Shown here in pieces: positions 8,867 to 19,610 of a stretch of 33,032 nucleotides of DNA. Both the position numbers and the translations under genes were made by a program. The notes under the pieces are model-generated. The model saw nothing but the letters and a program-made list of their open reading frames with translations. It searched no databases and had not been told where the DNA came from. The DNA comes from Candidatus Butyricicoccus stercorigallinarum (lineage in GTDB: Bacteria > Bacillota > Clostridia > Oscillospirales > Butyricicoccaceae): the NCBI GenBank assembly GCA_019112985.1, contig DXIG01000141.1, positions 1 through 33,032 of the forward strand, given 5' to 3'. Each line of letters begins with the position of its first letter. Position 1 is the stretch's first letter.

Positions 8867-9871
8867 TTAGCCCTCCTTCTTCTGCTTTGCCGGTGCGCCG
8901 AACTTCTTCGGGCGGGTGTACTTGTCGATCAGCCATACCGTGGTGTTCATCAGCAGGATGGAGTAGCAGACGCCCTCCGGATAGCCGCCGAAGTAGCGGA
9001 TCATCACGGTGAGCAGGCCGCAGCCGATGCCGAAGACCACCTGGCCCTTGCGCGAAACCGGGGAGGTCGAGTAGTCGGTCGCCATGAAGAACGCGCCGAG
9101 CATCAGGCCGCCGCCGAACAGGCTGTACAGCATGGAGTCCAGATGGCCCAGGCCGCCCTGCGGGAACAGGAAGGTGAGCACCGCGACCGTCAGGATGTAC
9201 GCCGCCGGGATGTGGATCGTGATGACCTTGCGCACGAGCAGATAGACGCCGCCGATGATCAGCGCGATGGCGGAGACCTCACCCATGGAGCCGCCGCACA
9301 TGCCGAGGAACATGTTGGCGATGCTCGGCAGCTCGCCTTCCGCCGTGCCCTTGATGATGGCCAGCGGCGTGGCGGTGGTCATCGCGTCCAGCGCCTCGGT
9401 GGAGTTGGAGATCAGGCCGACGTCCGCGCGCGCGCGGACCCAGGTGGTCATGGCGACCGGCCAGGAGGCCAGCATAAAGGCGCGTCCGGCCAGCGCCGGG
9501 TTGATGAAGTTTTTGCCAAGGCCGCCGAACAGGCTCTTGGCGATGATGATGGCGACGCCGTCGCCGATGATCAGCATCCAGTACGGAACCGTGACCGGGC
9601 AGACAAACGCCAGCAGCACGCCGGTCACCGCGGCGGACAGGTCGCGCACCGTGTTCGCCTTGCCGACAATCTTATCGTAGATCGACTCGAACACCAGGCA
9701 GGCCGCGACGGAAATCACCGTCATGAGCAGCGCGCGCAGGCCGAACACATAGGTCGAAACCGCCAGCGACGGGACGAGCGCCAGCAGCACGTCGAGCATG
9801 ATCGACTGGGTATCCTCTCCGCTCTTGATGTGGGGGGAGGATGTAATTACTACCTTACTGAAATCATACAT
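8867..9871 (-). CDS. rnfD: Electron transport complex subunit RnfD
   Basis: 334 aa polytopic protein, SSPHIKSGEDTQSIMLDVLLALVPSL..., GLGKNFINPALAGRAFMLASWP. Confidence 0.93.
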   Translation of the reverse strand: MYDFSKVVITSSPHIKSGEDTQSIMLDVLLALVPSLAVSTYVFGLRALLMTVISVAACLVFESIYDKIVGKANTVRDLSAAVTGVLLAFVCPVTVPYWMLIIGDGVAIIIAKSLFGGLGKNFINPALAGRAFMLASWPVAMTTWVRARADVGLISNSTEALDAMTTATPLAIIKGTAEGELPSIANMFLGMCGGSMGEVSAIALIIGGVYLLVRKVITIHIPAAYILTVAVLTFLFPQGGLGHLDSMLYSLFGGGLMLGAFFMATDYSTSPVSRKGQVVFGIGCGLLTVMIRYFGGYPEGVCYSILLMNTTVWLIDKYTRPKKFGAPAKQKKEG

Positions 9872-9886
9872 GTCGTTCCACCCTCC

Positions 9887-11233
9887 TTACTTCTGCGCGG
9901 CAGCCGCGGCGGCCTTGCGCTTTTCCTGTACGCGCATCTTGGCGACGCGGAACTGCTGCACCAGCGGAATGCGCGCCGGACAGACATAGGCGCACGAGCC
10001 GCACTCGATGCAGTCGAGCACGTCGTATTCCTCGCAGCCGTCCAGATCGTTTCTGGACGCGAACATATTCATATAGACCGGGGTCAGGTGCATCGGGCAG
10101 ACGCCGACACAGCGGCCGCAGTGGATGCAGACCGGATCGGCCACGCGCTTGTCCTCGTCCTCACAGAACGCGAGGAAGGCGTTGGTGCCCTTGAGCACCG
10201 GCACATCGGTGGTAAACTGCGCCACACCCATCATCGGGCCGCCGGCCAGCAGCTTGTTGGGCGGCTGCTTGAAGCCGCCGCAGGCGTCGATCAGCTCGGT
10301 CACGCAGGTGCCCGTGCGCACCTCTAAGTTCTTCGGCTCGTTGACCGCGGAGCCGGAGACCGTGACCACGCGGCGGATGACCGGCATACCCTTGGCAAAG
10401 CAGCGGTACACCGCGCCCGCCGTGTCCACATTGAACACCGCGCAGCCCGCGTCCGCCGGCAGCTTGCCGGACGGCACCTCGCGGCCGGTGACCGCGTTGA
10501 TCAGCTGCTTTTCTGCGCCCTGCGGGTAGCGGCACTCCAGCGGCGCCAGCTTGATGACCGGGTCGCCCGCGAGCAGCTGCTCGATCTTCGCGAACGTGTC
10601 CTGCTTGTTCAGCTCGATGCCGATGAACGCCTGCTTGACGCCCATGATCTTGACCAGATAGCGGACGCCCTCGACGATCTCCTCCGGGCGCTCGAGCAGC
10701 AGCCGGTGGTCGGACGTGATGTACGGCTCGCACTCCGCGCCGTTGATCAGGATGGTATCGCACTTGCCGATACCCGACTTGATCTTGACGTGCGTCGGGA
10801 AGGTCGCGCCGCCGTGGCCGACGATGCCGGCGTCCCAGATGGCCTGGATGCGCTCGTCGTTGGACATGGATTCAAAGTCCTTCGGCTGGACCGATGCGTG
10901 CAGCCTGTCCTCGTGGTCGTTCTCGATCACAATAGACAAAACCTTAGCACCGTTCTGATGCAGCATCGGTGTGACGTCGAGGACCTTGCCGGAAACCGAC
11001 GCGTGCACCGGAGCGCTGACAAAGCCGCCGGCCTCTGCGATCATCTGACCCATGTCGACGATGTCACCCTTCTTCACCAGCGGCTTGGCCGGTGCGCCAA
11101 TGTGCATCGAAACGGGAAGAACGACCTTATCCGGCGCCTTCAGGACTTCGATCGGCTTTGTGTTTGTTGCGGACTTGAATCCCGGATCGTTTTTGCTGCC
11201 GGGATGGATGCCGCCACGAAACGTATACGCCAT
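9887..11233 (-). CDS. rnfC: Electron transport complex subunit RnfC
   Basis: MAYTFRGGIHPGSKNDPGFKSATNTKPIEVLKAPDKVVLPVSMHIGAPAKPLVKKGD..., ferredoxin motifs CIHCGRCVGVCP and CIECGSCAYVCP; start set at 11233 with upstream GAGAGGTG. Confidence 0.94.
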   Translation of the reverse strand: MAYTFRGGIHPGSKNDPGFKSATNTKPIEVLKAPDKVVLPVSMHIGAPAKPLVKKGDIVDMGQMIAEAGGFVSAPVHASVSGKVLDVTPMLHQNGAKVLSIVIENDHEDRLHASVQPKDFESMSNDERIQAIWDAGIVGHGGATFPTHVKIKSGIGKCDTILINGAECEPYITSDHRLLLERPEEIVEGVRYLVKIMGVKQAFIGIELNKQDTFAKIEQLLAGDPVIKLAPLECRYPQGAEKQLINAVTGREVPSGKLPADAGCAVFNVDTAGAVYRCFAKGMPVIRRVVTVSGSAVNEPKNLEVRTGTCVTELIDACGGFKQPPNKLLAGGPMMGVAQFTTDVPVLKGTNAFLAFCEDEDKRVADPVCIHCGRCVGVCPMHLTPVYMNMFASRNDLDGCEEYDVLDCIECGSCAYVCPARIPLVQQFRVAKMRVQEKRKAAAAAAQK

Positions 11234-11379
11234 GATGGATTCACCTCTCTGTTCATTCTGTGCGGCAGCCCCGCCGCACGGCAAACGATATTCTCTTCGG
11301 AGCCTCCGCCGCCGGACATCCGGCCGCCTCCGCCCCTGTGCGCTGCTTCCCGCTATATGGATACAGCACTATACCATAG

Positions 11380-11409
11380 ATTATACCGTCACGCACACCA
11401 AATGTGCAA
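11380..11409 (-). promoter_or_regulatory. Putative sigma-A promoter of the rnf operon
   Basis: Reverse strand TTGCAC (11404-11409), 18-nt spacer, TATAAT (11380-11385). Confidence 0.6.
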
Positions 11410-11598
11410 GAAATTTTACAAAAAAACAGCATGAATCAACAAATTATTTCGCAGGTTTTTTGTGTACCCTGTCTATTCTGTCAAAAAATCGACACATTTC
11501 TTCCATCTGTTTTGTGTTTTCTGATGCGGTTTGGAAAAACACGCACATTTTTCCTGTGCAATCCGGAAATACTGACTTCAGCCCCGTTTTGCGCGCGC

Positions 11599-11635
11599 AA
11601 AAACAGACCTCTCCCGCCGCGGCGGAAGAGGTCTG
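11599..11635 (-). terminator. Rho-independent terminator after HATPase protein
   Basis: Stem CAGACCTCT(c)CCGCC/GGCGG(a)AGAGGTCTG with reverse-strand T-run. Confidence 0.75.
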
Positions 11636-11648
11636 ACCCATGCGTCTG

Positions 11649-14021
<2,373 letters not shown>

Positions 14022-14051
14022 TTATCTTCCTTAAAAAATCTGCGATTCAGA

Positions 14052-14085
14052 AGCGGGCTTTCCCTCCGGGGAAAGCCCGCTTTTC
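14052..14085 (+). terminator. Rho-independent terminator after gapA
   Basis: AGCGGGCTTTCC-CTCC-GGGGAAAGCCCGCTTTT. Confidence 0.88.
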
Positions 14086-14214
14086 CCATTGCCAGCATGC
14101 CCGCCGCGCCCGCCCGCCATACTGCCAAATGTCACCGGCGCGCGCCCGGCCTTGTCCGCCCCCGCCGCGCCGTGGTATACTGTTCTCAAACAGAACGAGA
14201 CGGGAGGGAACCTC

Positions 14215-15177
14215 ATGAAACACATCATGCGCGCGCTCTGTCTGGCGGCCTGCGCGCTGGCCGCTCTGACGGGCTGCGGCCAGACCGCCGAACGCCCGGC
14301 GCAGGAGCAGGCGCAGGCGCTCGTCACCGGGCAGCGCTGCGCCGGTGCGGCCGCCGCCGTCACGCCGGAATACGCCGCGCTGTGCGAGACGGTGACCGCG
14401 CCGCTGACCGCGGCGGAGGACGGGAGCGTCAGCAGCTTCCGCGCGCCGGGGCAGCCGGACGGAACGCGCTATCTCGACTGCGTGAGCACGGTGGAAAACA
14501 CGGGTGACACGGCGCTCGACCTCAAAACCGGCCTGTATTTCTACTGCGAAGACGGCGATACGCGCTATGACGGCTGTCTGGTGCTCACCGAAACGGCGGA
14601 CGGCGCCCGGCTGGAGGAGGCCGGCAGCCTGCCGCCCGGACAGACCGCGCGCGTGCACTACGCGCTGCCCGTGCCGGCGGACGTCTCCGCGGCGCAGCTC
14701 ACGGTCTCGCTCGTCCTGCCGGATTCGGGCGCGCGCTATACCGCGCCGCTGACCGGCTGCGCGCCGCCGCTCGCCGGTACGCTTGTCCCCGGCGACAGCC
14801 TGACCACGGGCAGCGGCGCGGTGCTCACCGTGCAGTCGTGCAGCGCCGGGACGGAGGCGGCCGCGCGCACCGAAGCGGGCGGCGGCATGTCCCTGCTGCC
14901 CGCCACCGACGGAAACCGGCTGCTTGACCTCGTCGTTGCGGTCGAGCCCGACGGCGCGCAGCAGGCCGGCACGCTGTACGGCGGGCTGGTCTGGGCGGAC
15001 GGCACCGGCACGCGCGGCGTGCTCGCGCTCGAAGCGGACGGCGCGATGCAGTACGGCGGCGCGCTCACCCCCGGCGAAACGGCGACGACGCACCTGCTGT
15101 TCGAGCTGGCGGACGGGACAGACGCGGCGGCCTGCCTGTATGTGGACGGCGCCTTTTACGCCGTCGCGGACGAATAA
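14215..15177 (+). CDS. Putative lipoprotein of unknown function
   Basis: MKHIMRALCLAACALAALTGCGQTAERPAQEQ: lipobox LTGC; start 14215 with RBS GGGAGGGAAC. Confidence 0.75.
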   Translation: MKHIMRALCLAACALAALTGCGQTAERPAQEQAQALVTGQRCAGAAAAVTPEYAALCETVTAPLTAAEDGSVSSFRAPGQPDGTRYLDCVSTVENTGDTALDLKTGLYFYCEDGDTRYDGCLVLTETADGARLEEAGSLPPGQTARVHYALPVPADVSAAQLTVSLVLPDSGARYTAPLTGCAPPLAGTLVPGDSLTTGSGAVLTVQSCSAGTEAAARTEAGGGMSLLPATDGNRLLDLVVAVEPDGAQQAGTLYGGLVWADGTGTRGVLALEADGAMQYGGALTPGETATTHLLFELADGTDAAACLYVDGAFYAVADE

Positions 15178-15183
15178 CGAAAA

Positions 15184-15215
15184 AACGCCCCGGAGCGAAC
15201 AACTCCGGGGCGTTC
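15184..15215. terminator. Hairpin terminator between converging genes (better T-run on the - strand)
   Basis: ACGCCCCGGAG/CTCCGGGGCGT stem; reverse strand ends in TTTTTTCG. Confidence 0.75.
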
Positions 15216-15267
15216 TGCGCGTCGGGAACCCTCGACACGCTTCAAAATTTTGGGAAGGGCGCTGCCG

Positions 15268-15777
15268 TCATTCCAGCGTGACGTAGGTCTTGGTTTTTTC
15301 CTCCGGGTGCAGGTTGTTGCGCCGCTTGCCGACCATGTCGAGCACCTTCAGCCGGTACACCGCCGTCACCTTCGCCATCTCCTCGTTGAACGCGAAGTCC
15401 TCCGCGTGGTAGTGGCGCATGAGAATCCGCAGCGCCGCGAGCTTGTCCTCGTCGGGCACAAATTCCACCGTGCCGTGCCCGATGACGCTGGCGTAGCCCA
15501 TCGTGCAGCTCATGCGCTCCTGATAGAGGATGATGTTGTGCTCGCAGTCCATCTCGAAGGTCGCCCGGTTGTCCTGCGCGATCAGATCCAGCTTTTTCCC
15601 CTGTCCGGCGCTGTGGAAATACAGGTACACCTGCCCGTCCTGCACGTCGACGCCGAAGTTGAGCGGGACGATGTAGGGAAAGTCGCGGTCGAACAGCGCC
15701 AGGCGGCACACGTCGCACTTGCTGATGATGCGCATGATCTCGTCAAAGTCCGTGATCTCCCTGTCTTTTCTTCTCAT
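15268..15777 (-). CDS. Pyridoxamine 5'-phosphate oxidase-family flavoprotein (NimA/5-nitroimidazole-reductase-like)
   Basis: MRRKDREITDFDEIMRIISKCDVCRLALFDRDFPYIVPLNFGVDVQDGQVYLYFHSAGQGKKLDLI...; start taken at 15777. Confidence 0.85.
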   Translation of the reverse strand: MRRKDREITDFDEIMRIISKCDVCRLALFDRDFPYIVPLNFGVDVQDGQVYLYFHSAGQGKKLDLIAQDNRATFEMDCEHNIILYQERMSCTMGYASVIGHGTVEFVPDEDKLAALRILMRHYHAEDFAFNEEMAKVTAVYRLKVLDMVGKRRNNLHPEEKTKTYVTLE

Positions 15778-15814
15778 TGTGGTTCCTCCCTGCTTTTTCT
15801 GTCGGTTTTTCCCT

Positions 15815-15860
15815 GAAAAAAGACGAAAACCTCTTTTGCTGACCCGCAAAAGAGGTTTCG
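15815..15860 (-). terminator. Terminator downstream of tRNA-Ser pair
   Basis: AAACCTCTTTTGC/GCAAAAGAGGTTT stem with reverse-strand CTTTTTTC. Confidence 0.7.
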
Positions 15861-15864
15861 TTTC

Positions 15865-15954
15865 TGGCGGAGAAAGAGGGATTTGAACCCTCGCGACACT
15901 TTCGCGCCCTACTCCCTTAGCAGGGGAGCCCCTTCACCACTTGGGTATTTCTCC
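15865..15954 (-). tRNA. tRNA-Ser (anticodon GCU)
   Basis: Reverse strand GGAGAAATACCCAAGTGGTGAAGGGGCTCCCCTGCTAAGGGAG...GGTTCAAATCCCTCTTTCTCCGCCA: acceptor stem, long variable arm, anticodon GCT, encoded CCA. Confidence 0.95.
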
Positions 15955-15983
15955 AAAGGCTGTCGGCTTATGCAAGAGAAATG

Positions 15984-16072
15984 TGGCGGAGAGGGTGGGA
16001 TTCGAACCCACGCGCCCTTTCGGACAAACGGTTTTCAAGACCGCCTCGTTATGACCACTTCGATACCTCTCC
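15984..16072 (-). tRNA. tRNA-Ser (anticodon UGA)
   Basis: Reverse strand GGAGAGGTATCGAAGTGGTCATAACGAGGCGGTCTTGAAAACCG...GGTTCGAATCCCACCCTCTCCGCCA: anticodon TGA, long variable arm, encoded CCA. Confidence 0.95.
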
Positions 16073-16102
16073 GGATCGAATCTCTCGTGTTAAGCAAGAA
16101 AT

Positions 16103-16131
16103 ATTATAGCATACCGCACCCGGTGTGTCAA
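16103..16131 (-). promoter_or_regulatory. Consensus-like sigma-A promoter for the tRNA-Ser pair
   Basis: Reverse strand TTGACA (16126-16131), 17-nt spacer, TATAAT (16103-16108): perfect match to both hexamers. Confidence 0.85.
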
Positions 16132-16330
16132 CAACTTTTCTCCCGCTTTCCGCCCGCCGCGCGCTGGAACATACTTTGTGAATAGTTGATTAACTTTTCG
16201 GAAAACAGGTGCAATTCCTTGGACAATATGTTATACTTAATCACGTAACAGCGCACATTTTTTGTGCATCTTGTGAAAACAAATCCCGCTGAGGCTTCAG
16301 CGGGCATTTCCCGTCAGGAGGTCGTTTTTT

Positions 16331-17251
16331 ATGATCTACACTGTGACATTAAATCCTTGTCTGGACTATCTGGTCGCCGTCCCCGGATTTCAGTCAGGCC
16401 GTGTCAACCGCGCCCGGTATGAGCGCATCATCCCCGGCGGAAAAGGAATCAATGTCTCGTATGTTCTGCATATTCTCAAACAGGAAAGCCTTGCGCTCGG
16501 TCTGGTCGGCGGATTCACCGGCGCGGAGATTCAGCGCCTGATGGATCGCGACGGCATCCGTCACGATTTCGTCCAGCTGCAGCGCGGCAGCAGCCGCATC
16601 GACGTGCAGATGGTGGACGGCATCGAAAGCTCCATCAACGGCGTCGGCCCGGAGATCACGCCGGAGGACATCGTCGCGCTGTGCGGCAAGCTGCAGCGGC
16701 TTCAGGATGGCGACACGCTCGTGCTGTCCGGCTCCATCCCGCGCGGCGCGCGCGATACGGTCTACAGCGACATTCTCAGCACCGTCGCGGACAAGGACCT
16801 GTACGTGGTGGTGGACGCCAAGGGTCCCCTGCTGCTCAACACGTTCAAATACCGGCCGTTTCTCATCAAGCCCAACCGGCAGGAGCTGATCGACATCTTC
16901 TACCGCAATCCGGACAGCATCGACGACATCATCCACTACGCCCGCTCGATGCAGGGCATGGGCGCGCGCAACGTCCTCGTCTCGCTGGACGCGGAGGGCG
17001 CGGTGCTCGTCACCGAGAGCGGCGACGTCTACCGCCACAGCGCCATGGAGGGCACCATTCGCAACACGGTCGGCTGCGGCGACTCCATGCTCGCGGGCTT
17101 CCTCAGCGGCTATCAGCAGAACCACAACATGGTGGAGGCGTTCCAGCTCTCGCTGGCGGCGGCCTCGGCCAACGCCTTCCACGAGGGGCGCGGCACCTAT
17201 GAGGACATCATGGAGCTGTACCAGACGCTCCAACACGAAATTGAGGACTGA
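16331..17251 (+). CDS. fruK: PfkB-family hexose kinase, probable 1-phosphofructokinase
   Basis: MIYTVTLNPCLDYLVAVPGFQSGRVNRARYERIIPGGKGINVSYVL..., C-terminal NTVGCGDSMLAGFLSG; RBS CAGGAGG. Confidence 0.8.
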   Translation: MIYTVTLNPCLDYLVAVPGFQSGRVNRARYERIIPGGKGINVSYVLHILKQESLALGLVGGFTGAEIQRLMDRDGIRHDFVQLQRGSSRIDVQMVDGIESSINGVGPEITPEDIVALCGKLQRLQDGDTLVLSGSIPRGARDTVYSDILSTVADKDLYVVVDAKGPLLLNTFKYRPFLIKPNRQELIDIFYRNPDSIDDIIHYARSMQGMGARNVLVSLDAEGAVLVTESGDVYRHSAMEGTIRNTVGCGDSMLAGFLSGYQQNHNMVEAFQLSLAAASANAFHEGRGTYEDIMELYQTLQHEIED

Positions 17252-17311
17252 CGCTTCCCAAAACCGCAGGCGTTTTCTTTCCTGCACGACGCATTGCTGT
17301 TCGACAGTCTG
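17251..17311 (+). repeat. Dispersed intergenic repeat, copy 3 (internally deleted)
   Basis: 5' block ACGCTTCCCAAAACCGCAGGCGTTTT and 3' block TGCACGACGCATTGCTGTTCGACAGTCTG match the two ends of copy 1 without its interior. Confidence 0.65.
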
Positions 17312-17312
17312 G

Positions 17313-17345
17313 CCTCCCGCCGGTTTCCGGCGGGAGGTTTTTTTC
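17313..17345 (+). terminator. Rho-independent terminator after fruK
   Basis: CCTCCCGCCGG-TTT-CCGGCGGGAGG-TTTTTTT. Confidence 0.92.
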
Positions 17346-17351
17346 TGCCTG

Positions 17352-17975
17352 TCAGCACTTCTTCTTGCGCCCGGTACAGGTGACATCGAACGACGGATTG
17401 TAGGCGTAGTAGTTTTTGGCGTCCAGATTTTCCTGTACATCGCGCAGCACCTCGCCAAAGCGCTGGAAGTGCACGATCTCGCGCTCGCGCAGGAACTTGA
17501 TCGGGTCGCGCACGTCCGGATCGTCCAGCAGGCGCAGCAGGTTGTCGTAAGTCAGGCGCGCCTTCTGCTCCGCCGCCATGTCCTCGAACAGGTCGGCGAG
17601 CGCGTCGCCGGTGGATTGCAGCGTCGCCGCGGAAAACGGCGTACCGCTCGCCGCCTGCGGATAGACGCCCGTCGTGTGATCGACAAAATAGGCGTCAAAG
17701 CCGCCGCTGCGGATCTGCTCCGGCATCAGGTTGCGCGTCAGCTGGTGGACGATGGCGCCGATCATCTCGCAGTGCGCCAGCTCCTCCGTACCGATGTCGG
17801 TCAGCACCGCCTTGCCCTGCGCATACGGCTGCGCATAGCGCTGGTTCAGATAGCGCATGGCCGCGCCCAGCTCGCCGTCCGGCCCGCCGAGCTGCGTCAG
17901 AATCAGCTTCGCCATGGCCGGATCCGGCTTGCAGATGTGCACCGGATAGATGAGCTTCTTGTCATACTCCCACAT
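17352..17975 (-). CDS. cotJC: Spore-coat-associated manganese catalase-like protein CotJC
   Basis: 207 aa; MWEYDKKLIYPVHICKPDPAMAKLILTQLGGPDGELGAAMRYLNQRY...GTEELAHCEMIGAIVHQL... Confidence 0.92.
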   Translation of the reverse strand: MWEYDKKLIYPVHICKPDPAMAKLILTQLGGPDGELGAAMRYLNQRYAQPYAQGKAVLTDIGTEELAHCEMIGAIVHQLTRNLMPEQIRSGGFDAYFVDHTTGVYPQAASGTPFSAATLQSTGDALADLFEDMAAEQKARLTYDNLLRLLDDPDVRDPIKFLREREIVHFQRFGEVLRDVQENLDAKNYYAYNPSFDVTCTGRKKKC

Positions 17976-17979
17976 GCGG

Positions 17980-18228
17980 TTACACCCCTTCCCACGGCCA
18001 CGGATCGTCCGCCCAGTCCCAGCGCCCGCCTGCGCCCGCGCCTGACAGGCCGAGCGGCCCGAAATGCTTCTGATACATCTCCTTCGCCTGCTCGTGCTTT
18101 TTGTTCATCGCGCGGTAGTATTGCAGCGCGGTTTCATCCTCCGGATGTCCGTCCAGATACATGCCCGCGTCGATCCGCGCGAACGCGCGGCGGCGCAGCT
18201 CCTGCATCGCCTGCTGCTGCTCAGTCAC
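17980..18228 (-). CDS. cotJB: Spore coat protein CotJB
   Basis: TEQQQAMQELRRRAFARIDAGMYLDGHPEDETALQYYRAMNKKHEQAKEMYQKHFGPL...WDWADDPWPWEGV; probable GTG start overlapping the cotJA stop (GTGACTGA). Confidence 0.87.
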   Translation of the reverse strand: MTEQQQAMQELRRRAFARIDAGMYLDGHPEDETALQYYRAMNKKHEQAKEMYQKHFGPLGLSGAGAGGRWDWADDPWPWEGV

Positions 18229-18445
18229 AGTGCACCGCCTCCTCTCCGATAAACGGCTTATCCAGATCGGCAAAAATGGTGCCGCGCGCCAGCGCTACAT
18301 CGTCGTTGTAGATATTCTGCCACAGCTGGTCGGGCACAAAGCCCATTGCCAGCGCGAGCAGGTTGTAGTTCATGACAAAGCCCGGGCCGGATTGCTCGTT
18401 CTGCGTCGTGACCGCGCGCCTGGCGTTGGTCTTTTCCTCAGCCAT
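18221..18445 (-). CDS. cotJA: Spore coat-associated protein CotJA
   Basis: MAEEKTNARRAVTTQ...LAMGFVPDQLWQNIYNDDVALARGTIFADLDKPFIGEE; the LARGTIF..LDKPF block is typical of CotJA. Start at 18445. Confidence 0.8.
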   Translation of the reverse strand: MAEEKTNARRAVTTQNEQSGPGFVMNYNLLALAMGFVPDQLWQNIYNDDVALARGTIFADLDKPFIGEEAVHCD

Positions 18446-18532
18446 ATCGCCTCTTCCTTTCTCCAAAAGTTGAGCCGGCCGGCTCTCCATCCATCCTATG
18501 CGCCGCCGCCCGCCCGGGTGCGCGGCCGGGTA

Positions 18533-18561
18533 TTGACAATCTGATATTATTATGATATCAT
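18533..18561 (+). promoter_or_regulatory. Sigma-A promoter of the SPFH-RHH module
   Basis: TTGACA (18533-18538), 17-nt spacer, TATCAT (18556-18561). Confidence 0.75.
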
Positions 18562-18590
18562 ATCAATATCTCAGAGTAGGAGGAATGAAT

Positions 18591-19601
18591 ATGAAGGAAC
18601 TCGTTCTCAACAACCGGAAGCACGGCATGGCGGTGCTGCTGGTGACGCTGGCGCTGTATCTCGCCGCCATCGCCGCCTGCGTGTTCGCCGCGAACAACGA
18701 TCTGACCCCGCTGCTCGTCGGCAGCATCCTCTGGCTGTGCCTCGGCTGGTTCCCGCTGTGCGGGCTCAAGGTGCTCAAGCCGCAGGAGGCGCTCGTGCTC
18801 ACGCTGTTCGGCAAGTACATCGGCACGCTGCGCGGCGAAGGCTTTTACTTCGTCAACCCGTTCTGCACCAGCGTGAACCCGGCGGCGAAGACGCGCCTCA
18901 ACCAGAGCGGCGACGTGGACAGCGGCGCCGGCGCGGCCAAGCGCAGCGGCACGTCGTTCACGCTCAACCTGCAAACCGAGGTGGCGAGCAACAAGCTGTC
19001 GCTCAAGGTGATGACGCTCAACAACAGCCGCCAGAAGATCAACGACTGCCTGGGCAACCCGGTGGAAATCGGCATCGCCGTCATGTGGCGCATCACAGAC
19101 ACGGCGAAGGCGGTGTTCAACGTGGACAACTACAAGGAATACCTCTCGCTGCAATGCGACAGCGCGCTGCGCAACATCGTGCGCATCTATCCCTACGACG
19201 TCGCGCCGGGCGTGGACACCACGGGCGACGGTCTGGCGGACGAGGGCAGCCTGCGCGGCTCGAGCGAAGTGGTCGCCGCGCGCATCCGCGAAGAGATTCA
19301 GCAGCGCGTCGCCGACGCCGGTCTGGAGATTCTCGAGGCGCGCATCACCTACCTGGCGTATGCGCCGGAAATCGCCGCCGTCATGCTCCAGCGCCAGCAG
19401 GCGTCCGCCATCGTGGACGCGCGCAAGATGATCGTGGACGGCGCGGTCGGCATGGTGGAAATGGCGCTCGACCGGCTGAACGAAAACCAGGTCGTCGAGC
19501 TGGACGAGGAGCGCAAGGCCGCCATGGTCTCCAATCTGCTCGTCGTCCTGTGCGGCAACCGCGACGCGCAGCCGATTGTCAACTCCGGCAGCCTGTACTG
19601 A
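18591..19601 (+). CDS. SPFH (stomatin/prohibitin/flotillin)-domain membrane protein
   Basis: Two N-terminal TMs, then band-7/SPFH-like region ([25 protein letters not shown]...[40 protein letters not shown]...[49 protein letters not shown]). RBS GTAGGAGG. Confidence 0.88.
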   Translation: MKELVLNNRKHGMAVLLVTLALYLAAIAACVFAANNDLTPLLVGSILWLCLGWFPLCGLKVLKPQEALVLTLFGKYIGTLRGEGFYFVNPFCTSVNPAAKTRLNQSGDVDSGAGAAKRSGTSFTLNLQTEVASNKLSLKVMTLNNSRQKINDCLGNPVEIGIAVMWRITDTAKAVFNVDNYKEYLSLQCDSALRNIVRIYPYDVAPGVDTTGDGLADEGSLRGSSEVVAARIREEIQQRVADAGLEILEARITYLAYAPEIAAVMLQRQQASAIVDARKMIVDGAVGMVEMALDRLNENQVVELDEERKAAMVSNLLVVLCGNRDAQPIVNSGSLY

Positions 19602-19610
19602 CACGGTCCT

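Noticed and set aside
8228-10327. 699-aa + strand ORF across rnfE/G/D/C
   Set aside because: Shadow ORF spanning four well-supported rnf genes on the opposite strand; no recognisable domain.
11234-11375. Known riboswitch (e.g. FMN) in the rnf leader
   Set aside because: The leader folds locally, but I could not recognise conserved riboswitch core sequences, so it is reported only as a structured leader.
16331-17251. Possibility that the PfkB kinase is the missing iolC
   Set aside because: N-terminus (MIYTVTLNPCLDYLV) and overall pattern fit 1-phosphofructokinase/tagatose-6-P kinase rather than DKG kinase, and it is distant from the iol genes.
18472-18485. Perfect palindrome GAGCCGGCCGGCTC upstream of cotJA
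   Set aside because: No T-run and short; could be an operator, but a single GC-rich palindrome in this composition is not strong evidence.
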